DNA of 64,000 nucleotides, from positions 62,001 through 126,000 of the forward strand of contig NZ_LQPH01000086.1 of NCBI RefSeq assembly GCF_002102255.1. The letters run 5' to 3'. Source of the DNA: Mycobacterium nebraskense (GTDB lineage Bacteria > Actinomycetota > Actinomycetes > Mycobacteriales > Mycobacteriaceae). Shown piece after piece: positions 18,074 to 26,543 of the stretch (position 1 is the stretch's first letter; each line of letters opens with the position of its first letter). Made by a program: the position numbers and the translations under genes. The notes below the pieces were generated by a model. The model was given only the letters and a program-made list of their open reading frames with translations. It ran no database searches and had not been told where the DNA came from.

Positions 18074-19102
18074 ATGACGGTGGACCTGCTGCCCGGAGCT
18101 GAGCAACTCGAAATCATCACGGCAGCAGGAGAATTCCTCGCCGATCGGATGCCAGTGGACCGGATCCGCGCTAATCGTCACGCCGAAGCGCCGATTCCCG
18201 AGTCACTGTGGCGAGAATGCGCCGAGCTGGGCCTGCTCACACTCGGGCTCGACGAGGCGTCCGGTGGGTCGGGCCGGCGGTTGGACGACGAGGCTCTGCT
18301 GTTCGTCGAGCTCGGCAAGCGGCTCGCGCCGGGGCCGTTCCTGGCATGCACGTTGGGCGCCCGGGTGGCCGCCCGTTGCGGCGACGACGCGCTGGCGCAG
18401 CGGATCGGCTCCGGGGCGGCATCGGTGGCCCTCGCGGTATTGCGCGGCGACGGCGACGTGCGCCCGGTCAAAGGCACTTTCGATTTGTTCGACCCGGCGG
18501 GTGTCTCGCACGCCCTGCTGGTGGCCCGCAGTGGTGCCGCACTGGTCGGCATCGATTCCTTCGGACCGCTTAAATCCGTGACCGCCGCAGACCCGGGTAC
18601 CCGAATATCCTCGGCCACGGTCGAATCCGCCGAACCCCTGCACTGGTTGCCCGCCGAGGACGAATGGATCTGGGGACGCGCCACGGTACTCGCGGCGGGC
18701 TACCTCACCGGATTGGCCGCGGCCGCCGCAGCGTCGGCGACCGAACACGCCAAGACTCGTGTGCAGTTCGGCAAGCCGATCGGGGTGCACCAGGCGATCA
18801 AGCACGCCTGCGTCAATATGGAGATCGCTGCCGAGGCCGCTCAGGCGCAAACGTTCTTCGCTGCGATCGCTGTCGGCAGTGGCCGCGCCGACGCCTTGAT
18901 GCAGGTGCTGTCGGCCCTCACAGTGGCCGGGTCGGCGGCCGTCGAGAATGCCGCCGCGGGCATCCACGTGTTCGGCGGGATGGGCTACACATTCGAGAAC
19001 GACATGCACCTGTATCTGAAGCGCGCGCACGTGTTTCGGCACTTGTTCGGTGAGCCCACCGACGTGCTGGCCGAACTGCTGGCCCAGGACCGCGCCCAGT
19101 GA
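18074..19102 (+). CDS. acyl-CoA dehydrogenase, subunit 2 of a pair
   Basis: 342 residues, shorter and more divergent than its neighbour. It keeps GLLTLGLDEASGGSGR in the N-terminal domain, AKTRVQFGKPIGVHQAIKHACVNMEI (about residues 230-255) and VFGGMGYTFENDMHLYLKRAHV, but the middle beta domain is reduced and the terminal (E/G)GT-x-E motif is missing. That fits the non-catalytic or FAD-sharing partner of a heterotetrameric FadE. A GAGGAG ribosome site precedes the ATG at 18074. Its stop overlaps the next gene's GTG. Confidence 0.92.
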   Translation: MTVDLLPGAEQLEIITAAGEFLADRMPVDRIRANRHAEAPIPESLWRECAELGLLTLGLDEASGGSGRRLDDEALLFVELGKRLAPGPFLACTLGARVAARCGDDALAQRIGSGAASVALAVLRGDGDVRPVKGTFDLFDPAGVSHALLVARSGAALVGIDSFGPLKSVTAADPGTRISSATVESAEPLHWLPAEDEWIWGRATVLAAGYLTGLAAAAAASATEHAKTRVQFGKPIGVHQAIKHACVNMEIAAEAAQAQTFFAAIAVGSGRADALMQVLSALTVAGSAAVENAAAGIHVFGGMGYTFENDMHLYLKRAHVFRHLFGEPTDVLAELLAQDRAQ

Positions 19103-20259
19103 GCGGCGCCGCTGGGGCCGCAGCCATCGCGGGCGTCGCCCTGTCCGACGTCGGCCGGGTCGACGACAAGGGACCCTACGAGCTGATCGCGCAGGCCAGC
19201 CGCCGCGCCCTGGCGGATGCCGGTCTGACACCCGATGACGTCGACGGGTTGGCCTCCACCAGCCAGGGCACACTGCCCCCGGTCGATGTCGGCGAGTATC
19301 TCGGTCTGCGGCCCCGCTGGATCGACTCCACCGCGGTCGGGGGAGCGTCGTGGGAGGTGATGGCCGCCCACGCGGCTGATGCGATCGCCGCTGGGCACGC
19401 CGACGTGGTCCTGCTGACGTACGGCTCGACCGCCCGCTCGGATCTTCGAAAGGGATTGCGGGGGGCCAACATCAACTGGGGCGCACGCGGACCCCTACAG
19501 TGGGAAGCGCCCTACGGCCACACCCTGATCTCCAAGTACGCCATGGCCGCGCGGCGGCACATGTTCACTTATGGCACCACGATCGAGCAGCTGGCCGAGG
19601 TCGCCGTGTCCGCGCGGTTCAACGCGACCGACAATCCCGAGGCCTACTATCGCGAACCGATTACTATCGACGACGTGCTCGGCGGACCGATGATCGCCGA
19701 CCCGTTCACCAAGCTGCACTGCTGCATTCGCAGCGACGGCGGGGCCGCGGCAGTGCTCGTCAGTGCGGAACGTGCGAAGGATCTACGTAGTAAGCCAGTG
19801 TGGGTGCTGGGTTCAGCGGAAACGACCTCGCACATGCTCACCTCCCAGTGGGACGACCTCACCGTTGGCCCGGCCGCGGTCAGCGGACCGCTGGCCTTCG
19901 CCCGCGCCGGGGTCTCGCCGTCCGACGTCGACGTCGCCGAAATCTACGACGCGTTCACCTACATGTTGCTGCTCACCATCGAAGACCTCGGCTTCAGCCC
20001 CAAGGGGGAGGGCGGTGCCTTCGTCGAGAAAGGCTCGCTGCGCCTGGGCGGCGCGCTTCCCACCAACACCGACGGTGGCGGGCTGTCGGCGTGCCACCCC
20101 GGTCAGCGGGGGTTGTTCCTGCTGGTCGAGGCTGCGCGACAGTTGCGCGGTGAATGCGGCCCGCGCCAAGTGCCCGATGCCAAGATCGCCTGTGTCAGCG
20201 GCACCGGCGGCTGGTTCTGCTCCAGCGGCACAATGATTCTCGGCGCCGAGGAGCCGTAG
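19099..20259 (+). CDS. thiolase-fold protein of the SCPx/lipid-transfer group
   Basis: 386 residues. The N-terminal nucleophile region reads TAVGGASWEVMAAHAADAI with no Cys at the usual place. EIYDAFTYMLLL (about residue 285) resembles the Tyr motif of Ltp2-type aldolases, but the following NTDGGGLSACHPGQRG keeps a His, as in thiolases, where the other three homologues in this window have Tyr. A C-terminal GGWFCSSGTM carries a Cys. It is therefore intermediate between thiolase and aldolase types, and unlike the others has no DUF35 gene beside it. GTG at 19099 overlaps the dehydrogenase stop. Confidence 0.82.
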   Translation: MSGAAGAAAIAGVALSDVGRVDDKGPYELIAQASRRALADAGLTPDDVDGLASTSQGTLPPVDVGEYLGLRPRWIDSTAVGGASWEVMAAHAADAIAAGHADVVLLTYGSTARSDLRKGLRGANINWGARGPLQWEAPYGHTLISKYAMAARRHMFTYGTTIEQLAEVAVSARFNATDNPEAYYREPITIDDVLGGPMIADPFTKLHCCIRSDGGAAAVLVSAERAKDLRSKPVWVLGSAETTSHMLTSQWDDLTVGPAAVSGPLAFARAGVSPSDVDVAEIYDAFTYMLLLTIEDLGFSPKGEGGAFVEKGSLRLGGALPTNTDGGGLSACHPGQRGLFLLVEAARQLRGECGPRQVPDAKIACVSGTGGWFCSSGTMILGAEEP

Positions 20260-21759
20260 GTGGACCGCGTACCGCTGAGCTCCGACGTCGTGGATACCCG
20301 CGCGATGTTGGAGCTGGCGGCCGCCGTTCACGGCGATATCGAGGCCTACGTCGAGCCGGGGGCGCGAATCACGTTCGCGGAGTGGATCGGTCGGGCTCGT
20401 AGCGTCGCGACCCAGTTTGCCGACCTCGGCGTCGGCAAGGGCGATGTGGTCGTGCTGTGGCTGCCGTCGGGCATCGACTACGCGACGTGCTACGCCGCGG
20501 CGGCCATGATCGGTGCGATCACCACCGGGCTGAACCCGCGACTGGGCCGCAGAGAGATCGAATCGATTCTGCAGCAGGCAGATCCGGCGTTGGTCGTCGC
20601 CGACGGACTGCTTGATGCGTTACCCGGCACCGGGCATCGGCTGCTGTCGCGGGATGCGCTGTGCAGTGACACATCGCGCTCGGCGCCGCCTTCGGTGGAG
20701 TTGAATCGCCGGGACGTTGTTGCATTGATCTTCACCAGTGGCACGACGGGGACGCCAAAAGGCGCAGCCTTCGACGCCGACCGGCTGGCCGCGGGCGCGG
20801 CAGCGTCAGGCGTGATGAGCGCGCCCTATGACCGGCGCCTCACGTCCACGCCGTTTTCCCACGCCGGCTACATGTTCAAGCTCTGGGATCAGTTGGTCTG
20901 GGGCAGCACGCTGGTGGTGCCCCCGACACCGTGGTCGGCCCAGGGCATGTTCGACGTCCTTCGCAACGAGCGAGTCACCGTGGCGGGCGCGGTGCCGACC
21001 CAGTGGGCCAAGCTACTCGACGTCGATGGAGTGACCTCGAAGGCATTGCCGCACTTGCGGATCGGAGTGGTGGCCACAGCGCCGGCGCCACCCGAACTGG
21101 TACGCAGGGTCGCCGAGGGCATCGGGGTCCCGCTGGTCGTGCGGTACGCGATGACCGAGTGCCCGACCATCAGCGGCACCGAACCGGACGACGCCCCCGA
21201 GGTTCAATTCCGCACCGTGGGACGGCCTGCCGCGGGAATGGACGTGCGGATCGGATCGGACGGCGTACTTGAGGTGAGCGGCCCGTGTGTGATGCGTGGC
21301 TACTGGCGCAACTCGGAACTCACCGCAGAGGTGCTGCGCGACGGGTGGCTGCGCACCGGCGACGTCGGCGTGCTCGGCGACGACGGCAATATCACACTTG
21401 TCGGGCGCCGCGGTGACATGTACATCCGGGGCGGCTACAACGTGCATCCCGGTGAGGTGGAGCGGACGCTCACCGGGCACCCCAGCGTGAAACATGCCGC
21501 CGTGATTGGCCGTTCCGCACCCGTGATCGGAGAGATCGGCGTCGCGTGCGTGGTTCCCGCGGACGCCACCGCTCCGCCGACACTGGCTGAACTGCGCGCC
21601 CACGTGGCAAGTGAGCTGGCCGACTACAAGGCCCCCGACGAGCTGCTCATTGTTGATGAGCTGCCCTTGACGGCGATGCTCAAGCCGGACCGGCTAGCCC
21701 TGCGCGAATTGATCACCCAGCGTGACAGAGATATTCAGCGTCGACAACCGACACGATGA
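20260..21759 (+). CDS. acyl-CoA synthetase (AMP-forming, FadD-like)
   Basis: 499-residue ANL-superfamily ligase: IFTSGTTGTPKGAAF (about residue 160), YAMTECPTISGTEPDD, LRTGDVGVLGDDGNITLVGR, DMYIRGGYNVHPGEVERTL and terminal LPLTAMLKPDRLALREL with the catalytic Lys. GTG at 20260 starts immediately after the TAG of the thiolase-like gene. It activates a carboxylic acid to a CoA ester using ATP. Its position after a FadE pair and a thiolase-like gene suggests it primes a side-chain or ring-derived acid for beta-oxidation. Confidence 0.93.
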   Translation: MDRVPLSSDVVDTRAMLELAAAVHGDIEAYVEPGARITFAEWIGRARSVATQFADLGVGKGDVVVLWLPSGIDYATCYAAAAMIGAITTGLNPRLGRREIESILQQADPALVVADGLLDALPGTGHRLLSRDALCSDTSRSAPPSVELNRRDVVALIFTSGTTGTPKGAAFDADRLAAGAAASGVMSAPYDRRLTSTPFSHAGYMFKLWDQLVWGSTLVVPPTPWSAQGMFDVLRNERVTVAGAVPTQWAKLLDVDGVTSKALPHLRIGVVATAPAPPELVRRVAEGIGVPLVVRYAMTECPTISGTEPDDAPEVQFRTVGRPAAGMDVRIGSDGVLEVSGPCVMRGYWRNSELTAEVLRDGWLRTGDVGVLGDDGNITLVGRRGDMYIRGGYNVHPGEVERTLTGHPSVKHAAVIGRSAPVIGEIGVACVVPADATAPPTLAELRAHVASELADYKAPDELLIVDELPLTAMLKPDRLALRELITQRDRDIQRRQPTR

Positions 21760-21772
21760 GAGGAATCTAGCT

Positions 21773-22588
21773 ATGGGAAGACACGACGGACGGGTGGCGT
21801 TCATCACCGGCGCGGCGCGAGGGCAGGGCCGCGCCCATGCCGTTCGGCTCGCCGCCGAAGGCGCCGACATCGTGGCCGTGGACATCTGCCGCGACATCGA
21901 CTCGATGGACTACCCCAACGCCACGCCCGACGATCTCGATGAAACCATCAAGCTCGTTGAGAACCAAGGTCGGCGGATCATTGCCCACCAAGCCGACGTC
22001 CGCGACGCCGACGCCTTAAAACAGGCCGTCAACGAAGGCGTCCGCGAGTTCGGCCGTCTCGACATCGTCCTGGCCAACGCCGGCATCATCAGACTCGGCG
22101 GCGAGGGAGACCGCAGCCAGATCTTCCGCGACATCGTCGACGTGAACCTCATCGGGGTCTGGAACACCGTCGAGGCCGCTATCCCCGCCCTCATCGACGG
22201 CGGCCGCGGCGGATCCATCGTGCTGACGAGTTCCAGTGCGGGATTGAAGGGCACCGGTACCGACCGGGCAGGCGGACAGGCTTACACCGCCGCCAAGCGG
22301 GGACTGGTCGGGCTCATGCAGGTGTGGGCGAATGAGTTGGCGCAGTATTGGATTCGGGTCAATACCATCCACCCGACCGGCGTGGCGACCGGCATGGTGA
22401 TGAACGAAACCATGGGCAAGCTGCTCGAGGCCAACGACACGGCAGTGGCCGCCATGCAGAATGCGCTGCCGATTCAGATCCTGATGCCCGAGGACATCGC
22501 CGGCGCAGTGGCGTGGCTGGTCTCCGACGAGGCGAAATTCATCACCGGGGTGGCGTGGCCGCTAGATGCCGGATTCGCGGTGCGCTGA
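21773..22588 (+). CDS. mycofactocin-type short-chain dehydrogenase (SDR)
   Basis: 271 residues. Rossmann motif TGAARGQGRAH near residue 12, NAG at about residue 101, catalytic Ser in LTSSSAG and YTAAK (about residues 174-178). After the second strand it carries a long insert (ICRDIDSMDYPNATPDDLDE) that marks the mycofactocin-coupled SDR family, whose members hold NAD(H) tightly and use mycofactocin as the outside electron carrier. It oxidises an alcohol to a ketone or aldehyde. ATG at 21773 has an AGAGGAA ribosome site. By eye it is about 85% identical, without gaps, to the SDR at 29565. Confidence 0.93.
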   Translation: MGRHDGRVAFITGAARGQGRAHAVRLAAEGADIVAVDICRDIDSMDYPNATPDDLDETIKLVENQGRRIIAHQADVRDADALKQAVNEGVREFGRLDIVLANAGIIRLGGEGDRSQIFRDIVDVNLIGVWNTVEAAIPALIDGGRGGSIVLTSSSAGLKGTGTDRAGGQAYTAAKRGLVGLMQVWANELAQYWIRVNTIHPTGVATGMVMNETMGKLLEANDTAVAAMQNALPIQILMPEDIAGAVAWLVSDEAKFITGVAWPLDAGFAVR

Positions 22589-22597
22589 GCGGACGGC

Positions 22598-23134
22598 TCA
22601 GGGCTGGTCGGGTCGCAGGACGATGAACAGTCCCTCTGCTTCGGCGCACAGAGTGTCACCGTGAGTGATCGTCGCCCGCAGAATCCGCTTACGTCCTTGC
22701 TCGCTGACGAACCAGGCGCGCACCGCGAGCTCCTCGCCGATCGGCGTGATCGATCGGTAGTCGGTGTGCAAGTAGGCGGTTCGCGCAGGTGCCCGGTCGC
22801 CGCTACTGGCCAGCCGGCCGAGCACCTCATCGAATAGCAGCGGGATGGCCCCGCCGTGCACCGCGCCACCACCGCCGAGGAAATAGCGGCCGAATGTCAC
22901 CACCCCGTGCACGCTCTGGTGGTCGCCGCCGAGCGGAATGAAGTTGGGGGACATGGTTTGTCCGCGGCCGGGCAGATCAAGCCGGCGGGCGAAGATCTGC
23001 CTGCGCTCAGGTACTGCAAACTGGGCCACCCGGTTGGCCCACCCGTTCAGGTCCTGTGTGAGGTCCACTGTGGTCGCCGCGTCCGGAGCGGCCGCTGCCA
23101 CATGGTCGAGGAAATTGCGCAGTGCGGCGATCAT
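22598..23134 (-). CDS. PaaI-type hotdog thioesterase
   Basis: 178 residues from ATG 23134 (a TTG at 23155 would add seven residues and is possible). The hotdog fold is shown by FGRYFLGGGGAVHGGAIPLLFDEVLGRLA (HGG-x(3)-L-x-D signature, about residues 86-115), AYLHTDYRSITPIGEELAVRAWF and GRKRILRATITHGDTLCAEAEGLF. The helical N-terminus (IAALRNFLDHVAAAAP) is typical of actinobacterial members. Expected role: acyl-CoA thioester hydrolysis. It is divergent from the CoA-transferase gene, and the palindrome at 23159 lies between the two. Confidence 0.85.
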   Translation of the reverse strand: MIAALRNFLDHVAAAAPDAATTVDLTQDLNGWANRVAQFAVPERRQIFARRLDLPGRGQTMSPNFIPLGGDHQSVHGVVTFGRYFLGGGGAVHGGAIPLLFDEVLGRLASSGDRAPARTAYLHTDYRSITPIGEELAVRAWFVSEQGRKRILRATITHGDTLCAEAEGLFIVLRPDQP

Positions 23135-23158
23135 GTCGCCGTACTCACGCGGCAAGAC

Positions 23159-23178
23159 TAATGCATTGACATTAATCT
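23159..23178. promoter_or_regulatory. palindrome TAATG-N6-CATTA overlapping a -10 element
   Basis: TAATGCATTGACATTA (23159-23174) sits between the divergent thioesterase and CoA-transferase genes. TAATCT (23173-23178), a TAnnnT -10 hexamer for the plus-strand gene, overlaps its end. The same half-sites with the same 6-bp spacer recur at 26462, next to the TetR gene at 25724-26407. This is a plausible operator for that TetR, which is encoded just after the CoA-transferase gene. Confidence 0.55.
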
Positions 23179-23253
23179 TGGTCGCTGCGATGCTGGCGTG
23201 GCGTGCGTCACAACACGTCGAACGAGACCTGCCAGCACACCCTAGGAGCGAAC

Positions 23254-25719
23254 ATGCCGGAAGTCGGTACGGCGTCGGGCGGTCCACTGGCTGGTCTCGT
23301 GGTGGTCGACCTATCGACAACGCTGCCCGGAGCGCAGGCGACGCAGTTCCTCGCCGACTGCGGTGCCGAGGTGACCATGGTCGAGCCGCTCGACGGTAGT
23401 CCGCTGCGCGAGCTCGCGGGCTGGCCCGCCCTGCTGCGTGGCAAGCTCAGCGTGACATTGGACCTGCATGACGAGGCTGATCTGGAGCGTCTGCGTGCTT
23501 TGCTGCGCCGCGCCGACGTCATGATTAACACCATGCGGCCGACCACGGCCGAGCGCATCGGACTTACCCCCGACGCATTATCGGAGGCCTACCCGCGACT
23601 CGTCGTGGCGACGATCACGGGCTGGGGATCGACCGGGCCGTTTCGCGACTACAAGGGCTGGGAGGCCCTGGTGATGGCGAAGACGGGTGTCATGCACGAA
23701 AAGCGCGGACTGACCACGAGGCCGGGACCGGCGTACACCACCTTCGCCTATGCCTCTTGGGGCGCCGCCCACGCCGCTGTTCAGGGCGTGCTTGCCGCGC
23801 TCCTTGAGCGGGAGAGCAGTGGGCGCGGCCAAACCGTCGAGACCAATCTGGTGACCGGCATGGGTTCGATGGATCCGTACAACTGGTTTTACGAGATGGT
23901 GCTGGAACGGTATCCGGGCGCCTTCGAACCGATGGACGCCGCCTACGACGACCAGGGCCGGCCCCAGGCCTACCTAATCTACGCACTCCTCGTCTGTCCG
24001 ACGAAGGACGGTCGCTGGCTACAGTTCGCTCAGGTGTCGCCCAAGTTGATCGGCGCTTGGCTGACTGAACTGGACCTGCTGGGGGAGCTCGCGGACCCGA
24101 AGTGGCAGGGTTTTCCGATGCTGCCGACCCCCGAACTTCGCACCGAGTGGTGGGACATGATGATCGAGCGGGTGGGGGCACGCACGCTCGCCGAATGGCA
24201 GCGGGCCATGACAGAAAACCTTGACCTGAGCGGCGAACTGTTCCGAACTCCTGAGGAATCACTGGATCACCCGCAAACCGCTCACGAAGGCCGCGCCGCG
24301 ACCGTGATCGATCCCGATCTCGGGCCGGTACGGCAGCCGTCGACCCTCATTCACGCTGACGGCAAGCCGTTGACCCCGCTTCGGCCGGCTCCGCGAGTCG
24401 GCGAGCACAACGACTCGGTCACCTTCGAGCAGCTCGGCCAAATGCGCAGGGCCGCACTACCCGCACGGCACGCGGACCACGACGCACCGCCGCTGACGGG
24501 CGTGACGGTGCTGGAGTTCGGCAGCATGTTCGCGGGACCGTACGGCGCGACCCTGCTGGCCGACCTGGGCGCTCGCGTCATCAAGGTCGAGCCGCTGGAA
24601 GGCGACAACATCCGCAATCTGGTCGCGTTCCCCGAGGCGGGCGGCGCAAAAGTGTTGCAGGGCAAGGAAAGCGTCGCGATTGACTTCACCAAGCCCGAAG
24701 GCCTTGAGCTGGTGTACGAACTGGCCAAGCGCTCCGACATCGTGCTGCAGTGCTTCCGTGGCAAGGTCGCCGAGCGGGCGAAGATCGACGAGGCGTCGCT
24801 GCGGGCGGTCAACCCGGACTTGGCGTTCGTGACGACCTCAGGTTACGGGGTCGACGGACCCTTCGCGCACCGCGCCGCCTACGCGCCGTCGGTCGGTGCG
24901 GCATCCGGGCTGGCGCTGGTCGACAGCCACGACACGGGCGAGCCGGCCACCGACTTGGATGACCTGCACCGCCGAGCGGTCAAACTGCACGCGGGCGGGG
25001 CTGTGCCCGCAGTGCAATCTGACGGCATCGCCGCGCACGGTGTCGGTTCTGCGCTGCTGGTCGCGCTGTACGCCAAGCGGATGGGACGACCGATGTCCAA
25101 CGTGGTCACCTCGATGCTCGCCACCGCGCAGCAGGCGATGATCGCCTACAGCGCAAGCTATGCGTCCCGTCCCGCCGAGGCAGCAGCCGACGAACAATTC
25201 TTCGGCATGAATGCCTTGTACCGGATGTACCGCGCGGCAGACGGTTACGTCTTTCTCGCCGCACCGTTGCCGCGCGAATGGCCGGCGCTGACGAAGGCGA
25301 TGTCGCCCTACGTCGACTTGCACGCCGACGAGCGCTTTACCGATGCCGAATCTCGCGCGGCGCACGACGACGAGCTGATCTCCGTTCTGACAACCGTGTT
25401 CGCCAACAAGACCAGGTTGGAGTGGGAGCACGAACTGTCCGCCCAGGACGTCGGCTGCGTCGAGGTGGTGGAGGCCAATTCCGAGTTGGTGCTGCAGACC
25501 GATCCGTACTACGAGGCGGGCTATGCCGTGGACGCCTACAGCCCGATCTTCGAAGAGCACCGCCGGCTCGCCCCGCTGTGCCGGTTCTCCCGCTCACGCA
25601 CTCGAGCCGACGCGGGATGCACCATCGGGCAGCACACCGATGCGGTGCTGCGCGAAATGGGGCTGCATGACGCCACGATCGCCGATCTCAGGGCGAAGGA
25701 GATCGTGGGCGGCAGCTGA
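23254..25719 (+). CDS. double-domain CaiB/BaiF (family III) CoA-transferase
   Basis: 821 residues from ATG 23254 (AGGAG ribosome site). It holds two family III CoA-transferase domains: domain 1 begins GGPLAGLVVVDLSTTLPGAQATQFLADCGAEV (residues about 10-400), domain 2 begins APPLTGVTVLEFGSMFAGPYGATLLADLGARVIKVEPL (about 410-815). In active relatives an acidic residue follows the GRGQ-x-VD-x(3) strand; here domain 1 reads GRGQTVETNLVTGM and domain 2 GRPMSNVVTSMLA, so the acid looks missing in both halves (alignment by eye). It may transfer CoA through another residue or act as a different CoA-binding enzyme. A TetR gene follows convergently after 4 bases. Confidence 0.88.
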   Translation: MPEVGTASGGPLAGLVVVDLSTTLPGAQATQFLADCGAEVTMVEPLDGSPLRELAGWPALLRGKLSVTLDLHDEADLERLRALLRRADVMINTMRPTTAERIGLTPDALSEAYPRLVVATITGWGSTGPFRDYKGWEALVMAKTGVMHEKRGLTTRPGPAYTTFAYASWGAAHAAVQGVLAALLERESSGRGQTVETNLVTGMGSMDPYNWFYEMVLERYPGAFEPMDAAYDDQGRPQAYLIYALLVCPTKDGRWLQFAQVSPKLIGAWLTELDLLGELADPKWQGFPMLPTPELRTEWWDMMIERVGARTLAEWQRAMTENLDLSGELFRTPEESLDHPQTAHEGRAATVIDPDLGPVRQPSTLIHADGKPLTPLRPAPRVGEHNDSVTFEQLGQMRRAALPARHADHDAPPLTGVTVLEFGSMFAGPYGATLLADLGARVIKVEPLEGDNIRNLVAFPEAGGAKVLQGKESVAIDFTKPEGLELVYELAKRSDIVLQCFRGKVAERAKIDEASLRAVNPDLAFVTTSGYGVDGPFAHRAAYAPSVGAASGLALVDSHDTGEPATDLDDLHRRAVKLHAGGAVPAVQSDGIAAHGVGSALLVALYAKRMGRPMSNVVTSMLATAQQAMIAYSASYASRPAEAAADEQFFGMNALYRMYRAADGYVFLAAPLPREWPALTKAMSPYVDLHADERFTDAESRAAHDDELISVLTTVFANKTRLEWEHELSAQDVGCVEVVEANSELVLQTDPYYEAGYAVDAYSPIFEEHRRLAPLCRFSRSRTRADAGCTIGQHTDAVLREMGLHDATIADLRAKEIVGGS

Positions 25720-25723
25720 CGGA

Positions 25724-26407
25724 TCAGTCGTCGTCGTCGGCGATCAGCGCGCGCGTCTCGTACGACACCGGAGCGGTCAGCATGCCGACCCAGGTGTCGA
25801 CGTAATTGTGCAGCTGTGCCTCGCTGAGCCCGTGACCCGAACGCGCCGCCGCGGCAAGGGTATTGATCAAGCTGACATACAGCTGGAAGGTTCGGCCGCG
25901 CCGGATGCGCCCAGGCAGGTCTTGCAGCGCGGCGTCGACCAGTTCCTCCAGCTTCTCCTGCGTCCAATCGTCGTCGACGTGGTCGGGCCAGTATCGGCTG
26001 CGGGCTCGTGGATCCTCCACCAGCCGCGCCAGGAACGGCGCGAACATCTCGCCTGCGGCGATGCTGTTCGCCAGCGGGCGCGCCAGCAGCCACACCACCG
26101 CGCGGGGATCCGCCTCCTTGCCTTGCTCCCGCATGCTCATGAGCATTTCCCGGCGATCGGCTCCCAGTGACGCTTGGCGGTAGGAGATCAGCGCCCGGAT
26201 CAGGCCGTCGCGGGAGCCGAAGTGGTAGCGAATCACCGAGGTGTTGGACTGCCCGGCGGCCTGCTGAATCTCCCGCAGCGTAACGGCCTCGATACCCCGG
26301 GTGGCGAACAGCCGCTCTGCGACCTCCATCAACATCACCCGGGTCGATTCGCCCGACGCGTTGCGCCTCCGCGCGCCCGCGGCCGACTCAGTTCGCAGCT
26401 CCGCCAT
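25724..26407 (-). CDS. TetR-family transcriptional regulator
   Basis: 227 residues. The N-terminal DNA-binding domain reads STRVMLMEVAERLFATRGIEAVTLREIQQAAGQSNTSVIRYHFGSRDGLIRALISY (about residues 20-77), a complete TetR helix-turn-helix. The C-terminal ligand-binding half is helical and unassigned. A GGAGGAGG ribosome site precedes the ATG at 26407. The gene is divergent from the amidohydrolase gene; the TAATG-N6-CATTA palindrome at 26462 lies in the shared promoter and recurs upstream of the CoA-transferase at 23159. I infer that it represses both promoters and releases on binding an acyl-CoA or related ligand. Confidence 0.93.
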   Translation of the reverse strand: MAELRTESAAGARRRNASGESTRVMLMEVAERLFATRGIEAVTLREIQQAAGQSNTSVIRYHFGSRDGLIRALISYRQASLGADRREMLMSMREQGKEADPRAVVWLLARPLANSIAAGEMFAPFLARLVEDPRARSRYWPDHVDDDWTQEKLEELVDAALQDLPGRIRRGRTFQLYVSLINTLAAAARSGHGLSEAQLHNYVDTWVGMLTAPVSYETRALIADDDD

Positions 26408-26461
26408 GGGCCTCCTCCAGTCCGCCTCAGTCTTACCGGCGTCGCACCTTGGGCCAAATAA

Positions 26462-26477
26462 TAATGGCTATGCATTA
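26462..26477. promoter_or_regulatory. palindrome TAATG-N6-CATTA between TetR and amidohydrolase genes
   Basis: TAATGGCTATGCATTA has the same TAATG and CATTA half-sites and the same 6-bp spacing as the site at 23159. It is 55 bases upstream of the TetR ATG (26407) and 67 bases upstream of the amidohydrolase ATG (26544). It is a likely autoregulatory operator. Confidence 0.55.
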
Positions 26478-26543
26478 GAAAGTCTGGACTTCTGGCAGTT
26501 CGGCTGGCATCATTCGGGTGAGCAACCGGACCGCGGAGGGCCA

